Positions 1-6,265 are shown, counted from the first letter of the stretch. The stretch is DNA of 10,223 nucleotides from Flavobacterium psychrophilum (GCA_945866505.1 CAMBHH010000122.1:1-10223); one strand, 5' to 3'. Program-made: numbers and translations. The notes: generated from the sequence alone by a model not told the origin.

Positions 1-1
1 T

Positions 2-1909
2 TTATAATTTCCCGGCCTTAATTTCATCCACAATTTCTGGATTTAATAAAGTGGTGGTGTCTCCAAAATTAGAGAAGTCACCTTCGGATATTTTACGCAA
101 AATCCGTCGCATAATTTTACCAGAACGAGTTTTTGGTAAACCGGAAACAAACTGTATTTTGTCTAATTTGGCAATTGGCCCAATATGATCTGAAATATGT
201 TGATTGATCTCTTTAGCCAGGTTAATACGGTCTCTATATTCTCCAGATTCTTTTAATATGACAAAACCATACAAAGCATTTCCTTTGATATCATGCGGAA
301 AGCCTACAACAGCACTTTCGGCTACTGCTGGATGTTCGTTTATCGCATCTTCAATAGGTGCAGTTCCCAGATTGTGTCCAGAAACGATTATTACATCATC
401 TACTCGACCAGTAATTCTATAGTATCCCACTTCATCACGCAATGCTCCGTCACCAGTAAAGTATTTTCCTGGAAAGGCACTAAAATAAGTGTCTTTATAA
501 CGTTGATGATCACCCCAAATGGTTCTTGCTATACCCGGCCAAGGAAACTTGATACAAAGACTTCCAGTAATTTGATTGTCTTCAATTTCATTTCGCTTTT
601 CATCCATTAAAACTACCTGAATTCCTGGCAAAGGCAATGAAGCATAGGTTGGTTTTGTTGGCGTTATAAAAGCTAAGGCTGAAATCAAAATTCCTCCAGT
701 TTCGGTTTGCCACCAAGTATCAACCAGCGGGCAACGTTTCCCTCCAACGTGGTCGTTATACCAGTGCCATGCTTCCTCATTGATCGGTTCTCCCACCGAG
801 CCAATAACTTTTAGGGATTTTAGCGGATATTTTTGCACATAAGACAAATTCTCTTTTGCTAAAGAACGGATGGCTGTTGGAGCGGTGTAAAATTGAGTTA
901 CCTTGTGTTTTTCTATAATCTCCCAAAACCGACTAAAATCAGGATAAGTAGGAACTCCTTCGAACATTACGGTTGTAGCACCATTCAATAATGGACCATA
1001 CAAAATATAAGAATGTCCAGTAATCCAACCAATGTCGGCTGTACACCAAAAAACATCATTTTCTTCGTAATTGAATACGTTTTTAAAAGAGTAAGCGGTG
1101 TAAACCATATAGCCTGCAGTAGTATGAACCATTCCTTTTGGTTTTCCCGTAGAACCTGAAGTATAAAGAATAAACAAAGGATCTTCAGCATCCATTATTT
1201 CAGCGACATTGTTATCAGAAGCACTGTCTAACAACGGTTGCAACCATTGGTCACGACCCTCTTGCATTTTAATAGAGGAATTGGTTCTTTTTACAACCAA
1301 CACATTTGAAACAGACGGACAATTTAGGAGAGCATCATCAATAATTCCTTTCAAATCAATGGTTTTTTCGCCTCTAAATCCTCCATCTGAGGTAATAACC
1401 ATTTTACATTCACTATCGTTGATTCTTGCTGCTACTGCTGATGCTGAAAACCCAGCAAATACAACGGAATGAATCGCACCAATTCTAGCACAAGCCAATA
1501 CCGAAACAGCAATTTCAGGAATCATAGGCAAATAAATGCAAACTCTATCGCCTTTTCGAATACCTTGTTCGCGAAGCACATTAGCCATTTTTGAAACTCT
1601 CAAATACAAATCATTGTAGGTGATATGTTGCGCAGATTCTTCAGGATTGTTAGGCTCAAAAATAATAGCGGTTTTTTCTCCTCGCTTTGAAAGATGTCTG
1701 TCTAGGCAGTTTTTTACAATGTTAACTTTGGCATCAACAAACCATTTTATTTTGGCCTCGCCCATGTCAAACTCAACTATTTTTTCAGATTCTTGGTACC
1801 AGGTAAAATTTTCTGAAGCAATCTTACTCCAAAATTTTCTTGGCTCTCGAACAGATTTGTTGTAATGTTTGAAGTATTGTTCTAAATTCTCAATTTTGTA
1901 GTAACTCAT
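2..1909 (-). CDS. acs: Acetyl-CoA synthetase (AMP-forming)
   Basis: A 635-residue, full-length enzyme of the ANL (adenylate-forming) superfamily. It converts acetate, ATP and CoA to acetyl-CoA, AMP and pyrophosphate in the cytoplasm. Visible landmarks are the ATP-binding loop YTSGSTGKPKG (249-259), DTWWQTETGG (397-406, with the Trp that in characterised Acs shapes a small acetate pocket), TGD (485-487), the hinge GRVDDV (501-506) and the C-terminal PKTRSGKIMRR (592-602). Lys598 in the last motif is the residue that acetylation silences in other Acs enzymes. The length is close to the usual 650. The segment after the hinge reads SGHNLGTAPIE, with Asn513 where enterobacterial Acs has Arg. The start ATG is followed by a normal Acs N-terminus. 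It lies 120 bases downstream of satP on the same strand, which suggests an acetate uptake and activation unit. Propionate use is possible but less likely. Confidence 0.96.
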   Translation of the reverse strand: MSYYKIENLEQYFKHYNKSVREPRKFWSKIASENFTWYQESEKIVEFDMGEAKIKWFVDAKVNIVKNCLDRHLSKRGEKTAIIFEPNNPEESAQHITYNDLYLRVSKMANVLREQGIRKGDRVCIYLPMIPEIAVSVLACARIGAIHSVVFAGFSASAVAARINDSECKMVITSDGGFRGEKTIDLKGIIDDALLNCPSVSNVLVVKRTNSSIKMQEGRDQWLQPLLDSASDNNVAEIMDAEDPLFILYTSGSTGKPKGMVHTTAGYMVYTAYSFKNVFNYEENDVFWCTADIGWITGHSYILYGPLLNGATTVMFEGVPTYPDFSRFWEIIEKHKVTQFYTAPTAIRSLAKENLSYVQKYPLKSLKVIGSVGEPINEEAWHWYNDHVGGKRCPLVDTWWQTETGGILISALAFITPTKPTYASLPLPGIQVVLMDEKRNEIEDNQITGSLCIKFPWPGIARTIWGDHQRYKDTYFSAFPGKYFTGDGALRDEVGYYRITGRVDDVIIVSGHNLGTAPIEDAINEHPAVAESAVVGFPHDIKGNALYGFVILKESGEYRDRINLAKEINQHISDHIGPIAKLDKIQFVSGLPKTRSGKIMRRILRKISEGDFSNFGDTTTLLNPEIVDEIKAGKL

Positions 1910-2029
1910 TGTGTTTTTATTTTTGCGTGTAAAAGTCTTAAAATTAATTATAATCAGGACAAATTTAAATTCTATTTGATGAAGAATGGAAAGTAAAGGT
2001 ACTGAATTATCAACACATTATGTTCAAAA

Positions 2030-2590
2030 TTATAATGGCAATACTTTTCGTCCTATTTTATCGTTAATTACAATCGCAGCTCCTTCGTAAAAAGCAAAAA
2101 ATCCACATAGAATTCCTTCATAGCCTGCGATCGTATGAATGGATTTATCCCCAGTAAAACTTGCAGCAGAAAGAAGTGCAAACAAAACAACTAGCGAACC
2201 AAAAATTAGTTTACCAATGGTATTTCCGTTCAAAGTTCCAATAAAGAACGCCAGTGTAAACAAGCCCCAAATTGCCAAGTAACAACCCATTGAAGCTCCA
2301 TCAGGTTTTGTAACGCCCATTAATGGCAAAGTCCAAAGTGCAACTAGCGACAACCAAAAAAATCCATAGGATGTAAATGCTGCCATCCCAAAACCATTTC
2401 CTTTTTTCCATTCCATAATTCCCGCAATGACTTGTTGTATGCCACCAAAAAAGATGCCCATTCCCATAATCATCGAATTCAGTTCGAAGAAACCGGCATT
2501 GTGAATATTTAATAAAATTGTTGTCATTCCGAAACCAAAAAGGCCTAATGATGCTGGATTAGCTGTTGTGTCTTTGATAATTTGTTCCAT
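2030..2590 (-). CDS. satP: Acetate/succinate uptake transporter, SatP (YaaH/GPR1/FUN34) family
   Basis: A 186-residue integral inner-membrane protein with about six hydrophobic segments, the normal size for the family. It closely follows the E. coli SatP pattern: the N-terminal family signature, then GFGMTTILLN, GIFFGGIQQ, a WKKGN loop, AFTSYGFFWL, and the C-terminal end GRKVLPL. Known members move acetate (and succinate) with protons. The signature here is NPASLGL (residues 11-17) instead of the usual NPAPLGL, so one conserved proline is replaced by serine. The gene precedes acs on the same strand, which supports acetate as the substrate: imported acetate would be activated by the next gene product. 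A Bacteroidota-type promoter lies upstream. No Shine-Dalgarno sequence is visible before the ATG, as is usual in this phylum. Confidence 0.95.
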   Translation of the reverse strand: MEQIIKDTTANPASLGLFGFGMTTILLNIHNAGFFELNSMIMGMGIFFGGIQQVIAGIMEWKKGNGFGMAAFTSYGFFWLSLVALWTLPLMGVTKPDGASMGCYLAIWGLFTLAFFIGTLNGNTIGKLIFGSLVVLFALLSAASFTGDKSIHTIAGYEGILCGFFAFYEGAAIVINDKIGRKVLPL

Positions 2591-2634
2591 AGTAAAAATG
2601 ATATTTGTTTTTTTGGTTAGAATAAAATTAATAT

Positions 2635-2648
2635 TTCAATCGATTGAA
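2635..2648. promoter_or_regulatory. Perfect 14-base palindrome at the predicted satP start site (possible operator)
   Basis: TTCAATCGATTGAA is its own reverse complement and lies immediately downstream of the -7 element, covering the predicted transcription start. This placement suits a repressor operator. No regulator gene for it is in the window, so the role is inferred. Confidence 0.4.
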
Positions 2649-2652
2649 TTCA

Positions 2653-2683
2653 CAAATATATTAATCCTGTTGGATTTTTCGAA
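2653..2683 (-). promoter_or_regulatory. Promoter candidate for satP-acs
   Basis: Read on the minus strand, TATATTTG (2653-2660) matches the Bacteroidota -7 consensus TAnnTTTG exactly. TTCG (2680-2683) sits 19 bases upstream as a one-mismatch -33 element (consensus TTTG). Transcription would start near 2646, giving a leader of about 55 bases before the satP ATG. Confidence 0.6.
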
Positions 2684-3021
2684 TATTTTTTTCGTACTTT
2701 CCATTTTTACAAAAGCAGCAAGTTTGTTACTAAATGGGATAAAAATGAGCATACATTCAAAAAAGTTTGAATACTAAATGGATTGTATAGGAAATGCAGG
2801 CATGCTACAAGTCTAAAAAAACAAAGAAACTTGTTCAAGTTTTAAATGTGACAAAAATATTTTTTTAATTTAAAATTGCTATACCTGTAAAATAACTATA
2901 ATTAGAAGATATAAAACATGAAAACTATTCTCATTTTTGTCATTTTGATGAAGGAGAAATTTCATCTATTTGTCTTGTAGTCTTATTTTTGATAAGTCGA
3001 AATTAGAAACGACGTACAAAT
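2684..3021. other. AT-rich intergenic stretch without a recognisable gene
   Basis: Short open frames exist on both strands, but none has a recognisable motif, signal peptide or family pattern. An imperfect hairpin (2827-2842, AAACTT-GTTC-AAGTTT) and a degraded interspersed-repeat-like segment (2937-2966) are the only structures seen. The stretch looks like decayed sequence lying between satP and the tRNA-Phe cassette. Confidence 0.5.
2937..2966. repeat. Degraded interspersed-repeat-like segment
   Basis: The segment resembles, with several changes, the TGTCATTTCGA...GGAGAAATCTCAT repeats that I recall as common between genes in flavobacterial genomes. Only this one copy is in the window, so the assignment rests on recall, not on an internal comparison. 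Confidence 0.35.
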
Positions 3022-3069
3022 TAAAAACAAAAAATCCGCAATCACTTCAATATAAGCTGACTACGGATT
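3022..3069 (-). terminator. Decayed terminator-like tail behind the tRNA-Phe remnant
   Basis: The arms CGGATT (3064-3069) and AATCCG (3033-3038) could pair, but enclose 25 bases. On the minus strand a T-rich tail follows. Its plus-strand sequence TAAAAACAAAAAA (3022-3034) is identical over 13 bases to the tail of the real tRNA-Phe terminator (3421-3433). This shows that the duplication includes the terminator tail and not only the tRNA. Termination activity is doubtful because the loop is large. Confidence 0.45.
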
Positions 3070-3076
3070 GTTTCTG

Positions 3077-3125
3077 TGGTACCTCCAGTCCCGATGCTTC
3101 GGGAGAACCAGAGCACATAGATTTT
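3077..3125 (-). pseudogene. tRNA-Phe 3'-half remnant
   Basis: This is a degenerate second copy of the 3' half of the tRNA-Phe gene at 3457-3529. The block TGTGGTACCTCCAG at 3075-3088 is identical to 3455-3468. The block at 3105-3125 matches 3474-3495 with a few substitutions and one deletion. The copy begins around the anticodon loop and runs to the discriminator base, so it has no 5' half and cannot make a tRNA. Between the two blocks, the five bases of the true T-loop region are replaced by a 16-base palindrome (3089-3104). It lies about 380 bases downstream of the intact tRNA in the same orientation, the arrangement left by elements that insert into tRNA 3' ends. The stop codon of the broken GIY-YIG gene overlaps its far edge. 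Confidence 0.8.
3089..3104. repeat. 16-base palindromic hairpin inside the tRNA remnant
   Basis: TCCCGA-TGCT-TCGGGA forms a perfect 6-bp stem with a 4-base loop. It sits exactly where the T-loop sequence of the tRNA-Phe copy should be. It is GC-rich against an AT-rich background and looks like a small REP-like hairpin unit. Similar TCCCGA...TCGGGA hairpins are, from memory, common in flavobacterial intergenic DNA. Confidence 0.6.
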
Positions 3126-3404
3126 ATTTTTTTGTTAAAATATCTTCAGGAATATAGGGATTGGCAATAACTTTTTTGATAAAAATTTTGCTTTTCATTC
3201 TTTTAATAAAATTTTCAAGAAAAACAGCTTCTTCTTTGTCTAGACAATTACGTAGTAACACTAATTCCCAGTCATTTGCAATTTTTGTAAAAGAACCTGT
3301 ATAAGAGTGTTGATTATGTTTTAGAAATCTTTCGTCTATATTTATGTTTCACCAACATAAAATTTAGCAGAAGACGAAGAATAAAGAATGTAAAGTTGAT
3401 GCAT
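3124..3404 (-). pseudogene. Frameshifted GIY-YIG nuclease gene
   Basis: Two overlapping minus-strand reading frames together give a small GIY-YIG family protein. The first (ATG at 3402-3404, stop at 3342-3344) encodes 20 residues, MHQLYILYSSSSAKFYVGET, holding the YIL...YVG core pair that stands for the GIY-YIG motif. The second frame, shifted by one base, is open from 3348 to the stop at 3124-3126. It supplies 74 residues including IDERF (the usual helix Arg), LKHN, a Trp-containing strand (NDWELV), a conserved Glu region (AVFLENFIK) and a Lys-rich tail. Restored, it would be about 94 residues, normal for short stand-alone GIY-YIG proteins. The start is fixed by an in-frame TAA directly before the ATG. 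A single missing base near 3345-3350 explains the break; a sequencing error is the main alternative. The rest has no stops, so the lesion looks recent. Such proteins are related to homing and repair endonucleases; the target here is unknown. Confidence 0.8.
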
Positions 3405-3419
3405 TTAGCAAAAGTAATA

Positions 3420-3454
3420 ATAAAAACAAAAAACCCACTCGTTAAAGTGGGTTT
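3420..3454 (-). terminator. Rho-independent terminator of tRNA-Phe
   Basis: On the minus strand AACCCACT-TTAACG-AGTGGGTT forms an 8-bp stem (arms 3446-3453 and 3432-3439) with a six-base loop, followed by TTTTGTTTTTA. It begins three bases after the tRNA 3' end. Confidence 0.85.
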
Positions 3455-3456
3455 TG

Positions 3457-3529
3457 TGGTACCTCCAGGGATCGAACCAGGGACACATGGATTTTCAGTC
3501 CATTGCTCTACCATCTGAGCTAAGGTACC
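3457..3529 (-). tRNA. tRNA-Phe (anticodon GAA)
   Basis: The 73-base cloverleaf reads, on the minus strand: acceptor GGTACCT pairing with AGGTACC, D-arm GCTC/GAGC around AGATGGTA, anticodon stem ATGGA/TCCAT around loop CTGAAAA (anticodon GAA), a five-base variable loop GTGTC, T-loop TTCGATC and discriminator A. The CCA end is not encoded (the next bases are CAA). The T-stem CCTGG/CCTGG has a U-U mismatch at its middle pair (51-63), while all other stems pair fully. A promoter lies about 60 bases upstream and a terminator immediately downstream, so it is a single-gene unit. It is divergent from coaX. Confidence 0.96.
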
Positions 3530-3589
3530 TCACTAATAGCTCACTTTGCTCTTGTTTTTATAGGAGTTCGCTGAACTTGTTTGCGGGTG

Positions 3590-3620
3590 CAAATATAGAA
3601 TGATTTTTAATTTATACAAA
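3590..3620 (-). promoter_or_regulatory. Promoter of tRNA-Phe
   Basis: On the minus strand TTTG (3617-3620), a 19-base spacer and TATATTTG (3590-3597) match both parts of the Bacteroidota housekeeping promoter exactly. The predicted start leaves a leader of about 50-55 bases before the mature tRNA 5' end. Confidence 0.8.
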
Positions 3621-3645
3621 ACAATTATTAAAAAAAATCTATTCG

Positions 3646-3653
3646 TACCTTTG
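3646..3653 (+). promoter_or_regulatory. -7 element for the coaX operon
   Basis: TACCTTTG matches TAnnTTTG. No clear TTTG is present 19-21 bases upstream. The predicted start, around 3660, leaves only about 12 bases before the coaX ATG, a very short leader. The upstream part of this promoter abuts the tRNA-Phe -33 element, so the two divergent promoters are packed back to back. Confidence 0.6.
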
Positions 3654-3671
3654 CAACGTTAAATTTAAACT

Positions 3672-4406
3672 ATGATTCTAGCTGTCGATGTGGGGAATAC
3701 CAGAATTAAAGCTGCTGTTTTTGAGGACAGTACCCTTTTAGAATCTTTTGTTTTTCTAAAAACAGAGCTCGAAAAAAGCATTTACAATATTTTAAATAGT
3801 CACAAAAAAATTACCCAATTAGTTGTTGCATCCGTTTCTGATGTCGAAAAACAAGCTTTTTCAAACTTTGAAAACTCAGTAAACATCCATTTTGTTTCGC
3901 GTAAAGATGCATTCCCATTTGTCAATGGTTATGAAACACCACAAACATTAGGCATTGACAGGATGGTTTTAGCTGCTGGCGCAACGCTAAAATATCCCAA
4001 TCAGAATAGACTGGTGATTGATGCAGGAACTTGCGTAACTTACGATTTTATCGACGAAACTGACCATTATCTTGGTGGAGCAATCTCGCCTGGACTGCTC
4101 TTACGATACGAATCGTTACATCATTTTACAGCAAAATTGCCTTTTATGACTTTAGAAACCCCCAAACAGTTAATAGGCAAATCTACCTCAGAATCTATTC
4201 ATTCAGGAGTTGTAAATGGGTTGGTATTTGAAATTGAGGGTTACATCGAGGAATTAAGGAGTCAATATTCAAAATTTATAATAATTTTAACGGGGGGAGA
4301 CTCAGTTTTTTTGGCTAAACGATTAAAAAATACCATATTTGCCAATTCAAATTTCCTTCTTGAAAGTTTGAATCAAACATTTCAATATAAAATCAAAAAT
4401 GATTAA
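3672..4406 (+). CDS. coaX: Type III pantothenate kinase
   Basis: A 244-residue cytoplasmic enzyme of the ASKHA fold. It phosphorylates pantothenate with ATP, the first step of coenzyme A synthesis. The family landmarks are all present: the phosphate-binding DVGNT at residues 6-10, GIDR at 94-97, DAGTCVTYD at 117-125 (second nucleotide motif with the catalytic-region Asp), GGAISPG at 135-141, and TGGDS at 207-211. The length matches the usual 240-260. The ATG is the first codon of the DxGNT strand, as expected for CoaX, which fixes the start. Its last eight bases overlap the start of the next gene, so it heads a plus-strand operon. There is a functional echo with acs on the other side, which consumes CoA, but the two are transcribed divergently. 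Confidence 0.96.
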   Translation: MILAVDVGNTRIKAAVFEDSTLLESFVFLKTELEKSIYNILNSHKKITQLVVASVSDVEKQAFSNFENSVNIHFVSRKDAFPFVNGYETPQTLGIDRMVLAAGATLKYPNQNRLVIDAGTCVTYDFIDETDHYLGGAISPGLLLRYESLHHFTAKLPFMTLETPKQLIGKSTSESIHSGVVNGLVFEIEGYIEELRSQYSKFIIILTGGDSVFLAKRLKNTIFANSNFLLESLNQTFQYKIKND

Positions 4407-5649
4407 AAATTTTTTAATAAGCTCTTGTTTATTGCTGTCATTAGTTATGTTTTCGCAAGAGGGCACTTCTTCGCCTTATTCGTTTTACGGAATTGGAGAA
4501 GCTAGGTTTAATGGAAATGTAGAAAGTCGATCGATGGGTGGAATAGCAATGATTCCAGATAGTACAAGGATCAATTTCCAGAATCCTGCAGGATATGGAA
4601 ACTTAAAATGGACAAACTTCACCGTTGCCGCAAGTACTAGTAGTACAAAGCAAAAATCAGGAACATCTAGTGGAAACGCTAAAAGAACCACTTTAGATTA
4701 TCTAGCTTTAGCTGTTCCGCTTGGAAAATTTGGAGCCGGTTTTGGTTTGATTCCCTATTCTTCGGTGGGATACAAAATAGAAAACATTTATGAAGATGGT
4801 TCTCAAAACAGTAAGCGTTTCAATGGTTGGGGTGGCATGAATAGAGTTTTTTTAGGTACAGGTTACAGAATATTACCTAATTTAAGTATTGGTGCAACGG
4901 GGTATTATAATTTTGGAAAAATCCAAACTAATAGCGTTGAATTTATACCTTATGTTCCAATAGGATCTCGAGAATTGAATGTTACAGATTTGACGGGATT
5001 GAATCTGAACTTTGGTTTAATGTACCACTATAAATTGAAAGATAAAATAACACTTTTCAGCAGTTTGACCTATACGCCAAAAAGTATTTTAGTTTCGAAC
5101 AACGATAGGACCATAAGCACTGTGACTATTAATTCAGACTTTGATTATTCAAATGTTGATTCTTATGATACGGTTAGCACCAAAATTGATTTGCAATTGC
5201 CACAAAAATGGGCTTTCGGTTTAGGTATAGGAGATGCTAAAAAGTGGGTTTTTGGAGCTGATATCGCACTGCAGGATATTGGTAAATTATATAACACTTA
5301 CAATACTTCACCTAATGTAACTTACAGTAAGTATGAGCGATATGGCTTTGGAGGTTATTTTACGCCTACTACAAATTCATTTTTCAGTTATGGAAAAAGA
5401 ATCACATATCGAGGTGGTTTTGTTTATGAAAAAACAGGGTTAATAGTCAATTCTACTCCAATAAACGATATTGGGATGACTTTAGGATTAGGATTGCCTA
5501 TTACAGGTTCTTTGTCTAATTTGAACGTTGGTTTAGAATTTGGAAAAAAAGGAACTACTGCAAATAATTTAGTACAAGAAAATTATTTCATCCTAAACTT
5601 AGGATTCTCACTAAACGATAAATGGTTTGTAAAAAGCAAATACCGTTAA
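4399..5649 (+). CDS. Outer-membrane beta-barrel protein candidate (FadL/PorV-like pattern), function unknown
   Basis: A 416-residue exported protein. Residues 1-19 form a signal peptide (Lys, then a hydrophobic run LLLSLVMFS, cleavage probably before QEGTSS). The mature part begins with SSPYSFYGIGEARF and SRSMGGIAM...NFQNPAGYG, a pattern shared by FadL/PorV-type barrels, where an N-terminal hatch precedes the strands. The rest alternates Gly and aromatic residues in strand-length segments (for example YRILPNLSIGATGYYNFG), and the protein ends in a strand-like segment, NYFILNLGFSLNDKWF. It overlaps coaX by eight bases and stands 45 bases before lptC, so it is probably cotranscribed with envelope-assembly genes. 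The substrate is unknown; a hydrophobic-compound channel or a surface-assembly role are both possible. The barrel call rests on composition and pattern, not on an alignment. Confidence 0.7.
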   Translation: MIKNFLISSCLLLSLVMFSQEGTSSPYSFYGIGEARFNGNVESRSMGGIAMIPDSTRINFQNPAGYGNLKWTNFTVAASTSSTKQKSGTSSGNAKRTTLDYLALAVPLGKFGAGFGLIPYSSVGYKIENIYEDGSQNSKRFNGWGGMNRVFLGTGYRILPNLSIGATGYYNFGKIQTNSVEFIPYVPIGSRELNVTDLTGLNLNFGLMYHYKLKDKITLFSSLTYTPKSILVSNNDRTISTVTINSDFDYSNVDSYDTVSTKIDLQLPQKWAFGLGIGDAKKWVFGADIALQDIGKLYNTYNTSPNVTYSKYERYGFGGYFTPTTNSFFSYGKRITYRGGFVYEKTGLIVNSTPINDIGMTLGLGLPITGSLSNLNVGLEFGKKGTTANNLVQENYFILNLGFSLNDKWFVKSKYR

Positions 5650-5694
5650 GAGTTAAACCAGGATTAAAAATTTTCTAATCGCTCCAGTTTGCAA

Positions 5695-6249
5695 ATGAAT
5701 TTTCTAAAAAAACATTCCATTCACTTAACTTTATCGCTTATTATTGTGACACTTTTTTTGGGATGTGAAAGTAATTTTAAAGACGTTCAAAAAAGTAATT
5801 TCTCGGAGTTTGTGCCCAGTGGTGAAGCCGAAAAAATAAATTTAAAATATACTGATTCTGGACGAATAACCGCTATTTTGGTGAGTCCAAAAATGATGGA
5901 ATATGCCAATGTCGCTTTTCCCTTTACTGATTTTCCTAAAGGTGTTGATGTAACTTTGTATGACAAGAACAACAAAAGAACAGTCATTTTAGCCGATTAT
6001 GCTACTTCTTACAAATCAACAAACATTATTGATTTGAAAGGAAATGTAAAAATCACTTCACAAGACGGACAAATTCTTGAAACAGACCAATTGTATTTTG
6101 ACCAAAAAAACGAATGGTTTTTTACCGAAAAAAACTTTAAATTTACAGACCTAAAAGGCACTTCAAACGGTCAAGGAATTGATTTTAGTAAAGATTTTAA
6201 AGTGATTAATTCACAAAAAATTGCTGGCGAAATTGAATCCGACGAATAA
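5695..6249 (+). CDS. lptC: LPS export periplasmic protein LptC (lipoprotein form)
   Basis: A 184-residue protein with an N-terminal hydrophobic segment ending in a lipobox, LFLGC, with Cys24 as the lipidation site. The periplasmic part shows the OstA/LptA/LptC-type beta-jellyroll pattern: a strand with MEYANV, then VTLYDKNNKRTVILADYA, DLKGNVKITSQDGQ and LETDQLYFDQKNEWFFT. LptC links the LptB2FG extractor to LptA so that LPS crosses the periplasm. The ATG at 5695 is chosen. An in-frame TTG two codons earlier (5689) would only add Met-Gln and is an unlikely start. E. coli LptC has an uncleaved anchor; a lipoprotein version is common in Bacteroidota. It sits between the barrel gene and a small membrane-protein gene, all closely spaced, supporting an envelope operon. 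Confidence 0.88.
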   Translation: MNFLKKHSIHLTLSLIIVTLFLGCESNFKDVQKSNFSEFVPSGEAEKINLKYTDSGRITAILVSPKMMEYANVAFPFTDFPKGVDVTLYDKNNKRTVILADYATSYKSTNIIDLKGNVKITSQDGQILETDQLYFDQKNEWFFTEKNFKFTDLKGTSNGQGIDFSKDFKVINSQKIAGEIESDE

Positions 6250-6265
6250 AATACATTCCGAAATT

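Noticed and set aside
2827..2842. AAACTT-GTTC-AAGTTT hairpin
   Set aside because: The stem is short and AT-rich, in an AT-rich gap, with no neighbouring gene end to terminate.
2970..3170. A 66-codon plus-strand open frame across the tRNA remnant
   Set aside because: It crosses the decayed terminator, the tRNA remnant and the antisense of the GIY-YIG gene. It has no family pattern.
3314..3514. A 66-codon minus-strand open frame starting inside the tRNA gene
   Set aside because: It translates the tRNA-Phe gene (the familiar GSIPGG pattern from the T-arm) and then runs through the GIY-YIG start in the wrong frame. It is not a protein gene, though it hinted at the frameshifted GIY-YIG gene.
5689..5694. 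TTG as the start of lptC
   Set aside because: The ATG two codons later is a better start, keeps the whole signal peptide, and needs no rare start codon.
6221..6265. Upstream TTG start for the small membrane protein
   Set aside because: It would overlap the end of lptC and add a polar extension before the first helix. The ATG at 6266 fits the operon spacing.
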